A stretch of 5,291 nt of DNA from the NCBI GenBank assembly GCA_016762975.1, contig JAESUV010000186.1, forward strand, positions 1-5,291, read 5' to 3'. The notes beneath the pieces were generated by a model. That model had not been told where the DNA came from. It worked only from the letters and a program-made list of their open reading frames with translations, and made no database searches. This DNA comes from Gammaproteobacteria bacterium. Lineage in GTDB: Bacteria > Pseudomonadota > Gammaproteobacteria > Pseudomonadales > Pseudohongiellaceae. This document shows, piece by piece, positions 1 through 4,436 of this stretch. Both the position numbers and the translations under genes were made by a program. Position 1 is the stretch's first letter, and every line of letters begins with the position of its first letter.

Positions 1-1
1 G

Positions 2-439
2 GCTTTTAATTTCGAAGACGCCTACATCTATGACCCGCTCATCGCCAAGGAACGCACCATCATTCCCTTCGACCGAGGCGGCTTTCGCCTAGGTTATCGA
101 CAAGACATTCCCTCACAAAATCTAAGTTTCGGCATCAACTATCAGAATGCCTTCGGCGATGTCGGCGGAACCGGCGGCAACCGTGTGCGCTACGATATTG
201 ATAACGTCGTCTTCTTCGGCGCCGGAAAGCTTCGTCCGGAACTCAAGCTATTCGTCGAAAAACTCGGCTACCGTAACTTCACCTATCGCGCGGAAATCAA
301 CAACGCCGAAAACGAAATAAGATGCCTAGAACGGAAACGCTACAACGGCTATCTTCGTGACGGCAACTTAAGCGAGACGGAGAAACCCTGCTCGAATACT
401 GGCGCTCAGTTTGTCTTCAAAGTTCGCGCGAATTTTTGA
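2..439 (+). CDS. TonB-dependent receptor, C-terminal part (5' end outside window)
   Basis: The open frame runs from the left edge to a TGA at 437-439 and gives 145 residues with no start in view. The GTG at 185 is internal, because the frame upstream is open and reads as the same protein. Seen: alternating polar/aromatic beta strands typical of an outer-membrane barrel (FRLGYRQ, LSFGINYQ, KLFVEKL, FTYRAEINNA), ending in strand QFVFKVRANF with a C-terminal phenylalanine, the usual BAM recognition end. The motif with Cys108 and Cys130 around a KRYNGYLRDG turn resembles the last extracellular loop of a TonB-dependent receptor family in which a Cys pair precedes a final LRGTF-like strand (family recall, not a search). 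The pair could form a disulfide. Expected role: energised uptake of an unknown ligand across the outer membrane. Another outer-membrane barrel is the main alternative. I see no convincing terminator after it. Confidence 0.8.
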   Translation, partial: AFNFEDAYIYDPLIAKERTIIPFDRGGFRLGYRQDIPSQNLSFGINYQNAFGDVGGTGGNRVRYDIDNVVFFGAGKLRPELKLFVEKLGYRNFTYRAEINNAENEIRCLERKRYNGYLRDGNLSETEKPCSNTGAQFVFKVRANF

Positions 440-598
440 TCGTGGATTTTATACTCATTTTAGTAGAAAAACTTAATCTGCAATCCCTAGCAGGCAATAA
501 CCCCCGGGCGCATTGTTGTCCTGGATCAGTTAATCCGGCAATCTCAGTGGGACAGCCTCCCCCGAAATGATAGACTAGCGCAATCAGCTAAGGACAAC

Positions 599-628
599 TT
601 GGCAAGCAATTTAACGACAAGTTATTAA
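599..628 (+). promoter_or_regulatory. Putative sigma-70 type promoter of the usp gene
   Basis: TTGGCA (599-604, five of six to the -35 consensus) and TATTAA (623-628, four of six to the -10) are separated by 18 bp. Transcription would start near 635, about 18 nt before the ATG. The inverted arms AACTTG (596-601) and CAAGTT (618-623) straddle it, and CTTGgCAAG (598-606) is itself palindromic, so an operator is possible. The rest of the 440-652 gap holds only a weak hairpin (521-538, no T-run) and no credible gene. No FNR/ANR-type TTGAT-N4-ATCAA site is seen. Confidence 0.45.
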
Positions 629-652
629 CACTTTTTTATAAAGGAAAAAACT

Positions 653-1048
653 ATGTATAAGACCATTCTTTGTGCAATAGAAGCTTCGTTGGAAGGAAAG
701 AAGGTATTAGCTAAAGCTTCCCAGCTAGCCGAGTATTTTGGCAGCAAACTTATAGTGATCAACGTGCTCCCCTATACACTGCTCCCGAAAGACTACCAAA
801 AGGCCATGCAGGATGACATCTCTCCTAAGATTAAGAAAATCGCAGCTCCTTTTGGCATTTCGGAAAAAAACTGCCTTATCAAGGTCGGCAAACCCTACGA
901 CGTTATCTGTAAAGTAGCTAACAGAAAGAAAGTTGATTTGATTGTTATCGGCACCCATTCGAAGAAGGGACTGCACGCGGCAATAGGTTCTACTGCAACA
1001 GGCGTATCTAACAATGCCAAATGCGATGTAACGTTATTTAGGATATAG
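653..1048 (+). CDS. Universal stress protein, UspA-like family
   Basis: A single-domain Usp of 131 residues, slightly shorter than the usual 140-150. Seen: N-terminal strand MYKTILCAIE followed by a helix (KKVLAKASQLAEYFG), strand KLIVINVLP, the central VGKPYDVICKVA helix region, strand DLIVIG (95-100), the loop G100-THS-KKGLHAAI-GS113, and C-terminal strand KCDVTLFRI. This is the standard Usp fold order. The loop corresponds to the phosphate-binding G-x2-G-x(8-9)-G-S/T of ATP-binding Usps, but the second Gly is Ser103, and the usual Asp at the end of strand 1 is Glu10, so nucleotide binding may be altered. Cytoplasmic; the family acts in survival of starvation, redox and other stress, and the exact role here is unknown. 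The start is fixed by AAGGA at 641-645, 7 nt upstream of ATG. It is probably monocistronic, with its own promoter and a hairpin terminator 104 nt after the stop. Confidence 0.93.
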   Translation: MYKTILCAIEASLEGKKVLAKASQLAEYFGSKLIVINVLPYTLLPKDYQKAMQDDISPKIKKIAAPFGISEKNCLIKVGKPYDVICKVANRKKVDLIVIGTHSKKGLHAAIGSTATGVSNNAKCDVTLFRI

Positions 1049-1152
1049 CCTTTTCAAAAGAAATTGAGCTTATTCACCTAGAAATCGCTTCAATTGTCGC
1101 TCTTAGCATGTTCTATACGGCCTCAAACCATCAAGAAAGTGTGGCGAAAATG

Positions 1153-1180
1153 CCAAGGCCCAGCTACCGCTGGGCCTTGG
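1153..1180. terminator. Strong hairpin, probably a bidirectional terminator between convergent genes
   Basis: CCAAGGCCCAGC (1153-1164) and GCTGGGCCTTGG (1169-1180) form a perfect 12-bp stem with a four-base loop, TACC. On the plus strand it is followed by a moderately T-rich stretch (ATTATACTCTTT), and on the minus strand by CATTTTCG. It lies between the stop of usp (1048) and the stop of the convergent lipoprotein gene (1315), which suits termination from both sides. The U-tracts are short, so efficiency is uncertain. Confidence 0.75.
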
Positions 1181-1270
1181 ATTATACTCTTTCCCCCTTC
1201 GCCTAACTTAGCTAAATCTCAAACACACAATCGAAATGAGTGATGGCACTCGTTCAAGCCAGTAATACAA

Positions 1271-1296
1271 TTGTGAAAAAGGAACGGCCCGGCCGT
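1271..1296 (-). terminator. Candidate Rho-independent terminator after the lipoprotein gene
   Basis: Read on the minus strand, ACGGC (1296-1292), loop CGG and GCCGT (1288-1284) form a short GC-rich hairpin, followed by TCC and a run of five T (1280-1276). It starts 18 nt after the lipoprotein stop codon. The stem is only 5 bp, so it may be weak, with the stronger hairpin at 1153-1180 as a second barrier. Confidence 0.4.
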
Positions 1297-1314
1297 GAAT
1301 CATAGCGCCGCTAT

Positions 1315-1596
1315 TCAATTCGCACCACGACCAATACTTTGAAGAACCTGCTGAGACTCTGTTGCTATTCTGTCTTGCTGGTTTAAGGTCATACAATTGA
1401 ACTCGGGAATATTACTCCCCAGTGGCTTCTCTTTCGTACAGACCAACTTCTCGCCTTCTGAACTCACGGTTGCATTGTAAGCATCGACCTGTCTCTGTGA
1501 CCTGATTCTTTGAATGCCGTCATTTTCATACAGGCTTTCGCAGCCAGTAAGTGCCGCGACCAAGATTAAAGCTACCAGAATATTGTACATCTTCAT
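1315..1596 (-). CDS. Small putative outer-membrane lipoprotein of unknown function
   Basis: 93 residues. A type II signal peptide is plain: Lys2, hydrophobic core ILVALILVAA, and lipobox L16-T-G-C19. Residue +2 is Glu, not Asp, so the Lol rule favours the outer membrane. The mature part is hydrophilic and carries C53-x6-G60-S61-x-I63-x4-C68, a Cys-flanked GS-x-I motif that I have the impression recurs in small exported proteins of proteobacteria. The two Cys may form a disulfide. I cannot name a function. The start is ambiguous: AAGGA ends directly before the first ATG (spacing 0), but lies 6 nt before the ATG of Met3 (1590). Starting at Met3 gives better SD spacing but removes the only positive charge of the signal peptide. 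It begins 20 nt after the metY stop with no visible promoter between, so it is probably co-transcribed with metY. Confidence 0.8.
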   Translation of the reverse strand: MKMYNILVALILVAALTGCESLYENDGIQRIRSQRQVDAYNATVSSEGEKLVCTKEKPLGSNIPEFNCMTLNQQDRIATESQQVLQSIGRGAN

Positions 1597-1616
1597 TCCT
1601 TTTTTAGGTAATTCGG

Positions 1617-2888
1617 CTATGCCACTGTCAGGGCTTGTTCGATATCAGCGATGATATCATCGATGTGCTCGATACCAACACAGATCCGCATAGTCTCCGG
1701 CGTTACACCCGCCGCCAACTGTTCTGACTCACTCATCTGCCTGTGGGTTGTCGAGGCTGGGTGGCAGGCTAGAGTCTTAGTATCGCCAATATTCACCAGA
1801 CGCTTGATCATAGCCAGCGCATCGTAGAAGCGCACGCCCGCATCGAAACCACCATTGATGCCGAAAGTCAGTAGAGACGCTGGAGTTCCGCCACAATATT
1901 TTTGCGACAATGCGTAGTTAGGATCGTTCTTTAAGCCCGCATAGCTGACCCATTCAATCTTATCGTGACCCTGTAGGTATTCAGCAACGACCATCGCGTT
2001 AGCACAATGCCGTTCCATCCGCAGACTCAGCGTTTCCAACCCTTGCAGTAAAAAGAAAGCATTCATCGGCGACAGAGCCGAGCCGGTATTACGCAGAGGA
2101 ACAGTTCTTGCTCGCCCTATATAGGCAGCCTCCCCTAACGCCTCGGTGTAAACAACACCGTGATAGGAAGGTTCTGGCTCATTCAATTCTGGGTACCGTT
2201 CCTTATGCTCGGCCCAAGGAAATTTACCCGAGTCCACGATCATGCCACCTATAGAGGTGCCGTGCCCGCCGATGTATTTAGTCAGAGAATGCACCACGAT
2301 ATCGGCGCCGAATTCGATAGGATTGCAGACCACAGGTGAGGCTACAGTGTTATCTACGATCACGGCAACACCGTGTTTGTGGGCAGCGGCGCAGACTGCC
2401 TCTAGGTCGATGATATTGCCTGCGGGATTGCCGATAGTTTCGCAATAAACTGCCTTGGTCTTGTCGTCAATTAACTTCTCAATCGCCTCGGCAGAATCGT
2501 CCTCAGCGAAGCGCACCTCGATGCCCTGGCTCGGCAGCATATGAGCAAACAATGTGTAGGTGCCACCGTACAGCTGCGGTGTCGAAATAATATTGTCACC
2601 CGCTTTGGCGATTGTCAGAATCGAGTAGTTGATAGCCGCCATGCCGGAGGCCACAGCCAATCCCGCAATACCGCCTTCCATCGCCGCAACACGTTGCTCC
2701 AGCACATCGTTTGTAGGGTTCATGATGCGGCTGTAGATATTTCCAGGCACCGCAAGGTCGAATAAATCGGCACCGTGCTGGGCGTTATCAAACTCGTAAG
2801 CGACTGTCTGAAAAATCGGTACAGCCACGGACTTGGTAGTAGGGTCAGACTCGTAGCCGGCGTGTATGGCTAGGGTTTCTTTTTTCAT
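1617..2888 (-). CDS. metY: O-acetylhomoserine sulfhydrylase (aminocarboxypropyltransferase), PLP-dependent
   Basis: 423 residues, full length for MetY (about 425) and longer than MetZ/MetB types (about 380-400). It makes L-homocysteine from O-acetyl-L-homoserine and sulfide in the cytoplasm: the direct sulfhydrylation route to methionine. Fold-type I Cys/Met-metabolism PLP enzyme. Visible active-site residues, assigned by family alignment from memory: Y52-S-R54 (phosphate contact from the partner subunit), S81-G-M83, Y107 in LYGGTY (stacks on PLP), D179 in VDNT (pyridine nitrogen), K204 in HSLTKYIGGHG (Schiff base), HPASTTHR at 376-383, and R401 in MRICVGIEHIDD (substrate carboxylate). The start is Met at 2888: AAGGAG (2898-2903) lies 9 nt upstream, and the homologous MKxETLAxHAGY start matches. 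The frame is open to an ATG at 2948, but that codon lies in the promoter -35 box. It leads the likely two-gene unit with the lipoprotein. No frameshift or missing key residue. No SAM riboswitch fits, because the leader is only about 25 nt. Confidence 0.96.
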   Translation of the reverse strand: MKKETLAIHAGYESDPTTKSVAVPIFQTVAYEFDNAQHGADLFDLAVPGNIYSRIMNPTNDVLEQRVAAMEGGIAGLAVASGMAAINYSILTIAKAGDNIISTPQLYGGTYTLFAHMLPSQGIEVRFAEDDSAEAIEKLIDDKTKAVYCETIGNPAGNIIDLEAVCAAAHKHGVAVIVDNTVASPVVCNPIEFGADIVVHSLTKYIGGHGTSIGGMIVDSGKFPWAEHKERYPELNEPEPSYHGVVYTEALGEAAYIGRARTVPLRNTGSALSPMNAFFLLQGLETLSLRMERHCANAMVVAEYLQGHDKIEWVSYAGLKNDPNYALSQKYCGGTPASLLTFGINGGFDAGVRFYDALAMIKRLVNIGDTKTLACHPASTTHRQMSESEQLAAGVTPETMRICVGIEHIDDIIADIEQALTVA

Positions 2889-2919
2889 TATTGCGTACTC
2901 CTTAAATTCTGATGGAATG

Positions 2920-2948
2920 TTTATACACGAGGCACTCTCGGTCTGCAA
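2920..2948 (-). promoter_or_regulatory. Sigma-70 type promoter of metY
   Basis: On the minus strand, TTGCAG (2948-2943, four of six) and TATAAA (2925-2920, five of six) are spaced exactly 17 bp apart. Transcription would start near 2913, giving a leader of about 25 nt with SD AAGGAG at 2903-2898. The spacer holds a small dyad, CGAG-N5-CTCG (2928-2940), a possible operator. The promoter rules out the longer in-frame start at 2948. Confidence 0.7.
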
Positions 2949-2988
2949 TTAAGAGAAGCTCGATGGTATTGTTGGCTAGTCGGGTGGT

Positions 2989-3093
2989 TTAACGGTGCTG
3001 CTTAGGGAAAAATTGATTGATGTTTTGGGGGGAACCAAAACCATCTAGTTCGCTGAAGGATTTAGATAACTGATTAGGACCTGCAATCTGCAT
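2989..3093 (-). CDS. Candidate small protein of 34 residues, unknown
   Basis: ATG at 3093-3091 is preceded by a full AGGAGG (3109-3104) with 10-nt spacing, and the frame stays open to TAA at 2991-2989. The product begins MQIAGPNQLSKSFSELDG and ends FFPKQHR. It is polar, rich in Gln/Asn/Phe/Ser, with no signal peptide or membrane segment. It lies upstream of and co-directional with metY, but ends before the metY promoter, so it would need its own promoter; none is convincing upstream. It could be a genuine small protein, a remnant of a longer gene, or chance. The near-perfect SD, rare by chance in front of an ATG, is the main support. Confidence 0.35.
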   Translation of the reverse strand: MQIAGPNQLSKSFSELDGFGSPQNINQFFPKQHR

Positions 3094-3120
3094 AAAACGA
3101 ATTCCTCCTGAGACAGCCTG

Positions 3121-3163
3121 TGAGCGGGCTAGGCTCAGAGCCTGTATAACTTCTGGGTAGAAG
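3121..3163. repeat. Cluster of short inverted repeats
   Basis: TGAGC (3121-3125) pairs with GCTCA (3133-3137). AGGCT (3131-3135) pairs with AGCCT (3139-3143), mutually exclusive with the first. CTTCT (3150-3154) pairs with AGAAG (3159-3163). AGCCTGT also occurs twice directly, at 3115-3121 and 3139-3145. None has a T-run, so these are not terminators. They sit just upstream of the small ORF SD and could be operator half-sites or leader structure. Short arms make chance a real alternative. Confidence 0.35.
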
Positions 3164-3184
3164 CCCTGCTGATTCGGTGAGATA

Positions 3185-3204
3185 CTAACTTTACTTAACT
3201 TAAC
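3185..3204. repeat. Degenerate pentanucleotide tandem repeat, four units
   Basis: The plus strand reads CTAAC TTTAC TTAAC TTAAC: four consecutive 5-bp units of consensus TTAAC, the last two identical. AT-rich phased repeats of this kind can act as regulator half-sites or as a flexible promoter element, and slippage can change the copy number. No function can be assigned. Confidence 0.4.
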
Positions 3205-3271
3205 GAGAAAGCCGCGAACAGCCTATTCTGAGGCGAAATCGGCTGATTTTGCACACACATGTCGTAATTCT

Positions 3272-3292
3272 GACGTAGAGGAAAACTAAGTC
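3272..3292. promoter_or_regulatory. Operator-like dyad 1 upstream of the HTH gene
   Basis: GACGTAG (3272-3278), 7-bp spacer, CTAAGTC (3286-3292): six of seven positions pair as an inverted repeat, 21 bp overall. It ends 48 bp before the HTH start codon. XRE-family regulators commonly bind dyads of about this size in their own promoters, so autoregulation is a reasonable inference. Confidence 0.35.
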
Positions 3293-3300
3293 TTCACCGA

Positions 3301-3321
3301 CAATGAGGCTCTCTTTCATTG
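3301..3321. promoter_or_regulatory. Operator-like dyad 2 / leader hairpin before the HTH SD
   Basis: CAATGA (3301-3306), 9-bp spacer, TCATTG (3316-3321): perfect arms, 21 bp overall, like dyad 1 in size but not in sequence. The centres of the two dyads are 29 bp apart. The arm ends 3 nt before the SD (3325-3331), so as RNA it could also form a hairpin next to the ribosome binding site. Confidence 0.35.
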
Positions 3322-3340
3322 CATAAGGTGGTACTTACTA

Positions 3341-3898
3341 ATGGATATGAACATCAACACTGGCGTACTTAAGCAATTGCGTATAAGTAAGTCCTGGTCA
3401 CAGGAACAGCTCGCGGAAGAAGCAGGTTTAAGCCTACGTACTGTTCAGCGAATAGAATCTGAAGGTGTTGCTTCGCTTCAATCCCGCAAGGCTATAGCAG
3501 AGGCTCTTGAGGTTGCCCCCTCGAGGCTCGATACCGAAGCAGATACCGTAATTAACCAGAACACAGAGTCCCGGCCAAAGCTTGAGCAGCGCCATACCTT
3601 CAATCCGGCTTCACTGTCTGGATACTATTTGCTAACTACGTTCCGGTTGTTCTCAATAGGATTTTTGTGGATGATCCTGGCTTCATACATTGTCGGAGGA
3701 GTTACTTTCGTTCTAGGCAGCATATTCTTCTGGGAACTAACTCCATTCACAGCGTTGCAAAGCACAGGCATCGGCATCATTTCGGCTTTGATGATAGTAC
3801 CTATATATCTTATGTTCCTTTGGCCATATAAACATGCAATGAGAATGGAGATAGCTAGACCACTCACAAAGGAATCAGCAAACTTTTCTAACACCTAA
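3341..3898 (+). CDS. XRE-type helix-turn-helix regulator with two membrane segments
   Basis: 185 residues. The N-terminal HTH_XRE domain (about 7-63) contains LKQLRISKSWSQEQLAEEAG and the recognition-helix segment LSLRTVQRIES, followed by SRKAIAEALEV. A polar linker (64-97) leads to two hydrophobic stretches, about 103-130 (FSIGFLWMILASYIVGGVTF core) and 142-162 (IGIISALMIVPIYLMFLW), and a short charged tail starting KHAMRME. Expected topology: DNA-binding domain in the cytoplasm, two-helix anchor in the inner membrane. Proteins of this layout occur singly in gammaproteobacteria; ligand and targets are unknown. The start is set by TAAGGTGGT (SD core 3325-3331) 9 nt before ATG; Met3 is an alternative. 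It is divergent from metY and the small ORF, with two dyads just upstream that suggest autoregulation. No clear terminator follows; the hairpin TCCG-TTGG-CGGA at 3913-3924 lacks a T-run. Confidence 0.85.
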   Translation: MDMNINTGVLKQLRISKSWSQEQLAEEAGLSLRTVQRIESEGVASLQSRKAIAEALEVAPSRLDTEADTVINQNTESRPKLEQRHTFNPASLSGYYLLTTFRLFSIGFLWMILASYIVGGVTFVLGSIFFWELTPFTALQSTGIGIISALMIVPIYLMFLWPYKHAMRMEIARPLTKESANFSNT

Positions 3899-3992
3899 TT
3901 GATTAACCGCAATCCGTTGGCGGAACAAGGCGGGGTGAATAATCGGTGGGGCTAAATCAAAGCGGTCAGAAACTTTTTCTTCCCATGTTTAT

Positions 3993-4313
3993 CTACTGCT
4001 CTTGCTGCACAAGCCAGTTGTTAAACCTTTCAACCATGCAGTCGGCTATTCTAACGATGTCTCCTTGCGCTAGCACCGTACATTCATCAAAGTGCTGGGC
4101 GGATATGGCAACGCTGAAACGGTTCGCCAACTGGTAATTACATGCGTGAATGCTTATGTATTCCCCGCCCTGCCATACCCTTGTACAGTGATCATTAATC
4201 AGCGCGCCCGCCATAGATAGAGCATAATCTTCGCCCTGCCATTCCTGCGCTTTACTGACGTTAACCGTAGTAGCAATTAGGCCAAAAGCCAAACACGCAA
4301 ATATTTCTCTCAT
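3993..4313 (-). CDS. Small secreted four-cysteine protein, unknown function
   Basis: 106 residues from the ATG at 4313. This start is chosen over the in-frame ATG at 4373 because GGAG (4323-4320) lies 6 nt upstream and the product then begins with a good Sec signal peptide: MRE, hydrophobic IFACLAFGLIATTV, probable cleavage after S20-K-A22. The mature protein of about 84 residues has exactly four cysteines (C43, C58, C78, C92), so two disulfides are possible in the periplasm. It is rich in aromatic and acidic residues (DHCTRVWQGGEYISIHAC, then HFDECTVLAQGD and ADCMVERFNNW). No named family is recognised. It follows the ankyrin gene on the same strand after a 123-nt gap, with no clear promoter in the gap, so it may share that transcript or have an unrecognised promoter. 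Confidence 0.75.
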   Translation of the reverse strand: MREIFACLAFGLIATTVNVSKAQEWQGEDYALSMAGALINDHCTRVWQGGEYISIHACNYQLANRFSVAISAQHFDECTVLAQGDIVRIADCMVERFNNWLVQQEQ

Positions 4314-4403
4314 GGATCTCTCCAAATCTCTAGGGGTGGTACTCAATGACTCGAGGCCAGAGTGACAGAGCACGCTGGTGTGAATAAGCCCGGGTATTTA
4401 AGC

Positions 4404-4431
4404 AAAAACTTGGATTAATGGGGAATAAATC
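4404..4431 (-). terminator. Weak candidate terminator after the ankyrin gene
   Basis: On the minus strand, GATTTAT (4431-4425) and ATTAATC (4419-4413) pair with one mismatch around loop TCCCC, followed by CAAG and five T (4408-4404). The stem is AT-rich and so marginal. It starts 6 nt after the ankyrin stop, which is the right place, but read-through into the secreted-protein gene is likely if it is the only stop signal. Confidence 0.25.
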
Positions 4432-4436
4432 GACTA

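Larger units (their letters stand above)
2889..3340. other. 452-bp divergent intergenic region between metY and the HTH gene
   Basis: From left to right it holds the metY leader, SD and promoter (2889-2948), a 34-codon minus-strand small ORF with SD (2989-3109), a cluster of inverted repeats (3121-3163), a degenerate pentamer repeat (3185-3204) and two 21-bp dyads plus the SD of the HTH gene (3272-3331). No tRNA, riboswitch or longer gene is seen. I find no strong sigma-70 promoter for the HTH gene; the best pair, TTAACG (3200-3205, overlapping the pentamer repeat) with TATTCT 18 bp later, is weak. Confidence 0.7.

Noticed and set aside
521..538. Hairpin CTGGAT-N6-ATCCGG as terminator of the receptor gene
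   Set aside because: It is only 6 bp with a G-T pair, has no T-run, and lies 80 nt past the stop.
1109..1207. Plus-strand ORF of about 32 codons after usp
   Set aside because: It has no SD and runs through the terminator hairpin at 1153-1180.
2889..2948. 20-residue N-terminal extension of MetY starting at the ATG at 2948
   Set aside because: It has no SD, is absent from the family start, and its ATG lies in the -35 box of a good promoter; the ATG at 2888 has AAGGAG.
3303..3326. Seven-residue leader peptide (MRLSFIA) ending in the HTH SD
   Set aside because: It has no SD of its own and is too short to support; it probably only reflects the dyad there.
3899..3992. Possible integron attC-like or terminator structure after the HTH gene
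   Set aside because: There is no GTTRRRY/RYYYAAC pair in the right arrangement and no hairpin followed by a T-run.
4314..4373. Longer start (4373) for the secreted protein
   Set aside because: It would bury the signal peptide behind 20 polar residues; the internal ATG at 4313 has GGAG at 6 nt.
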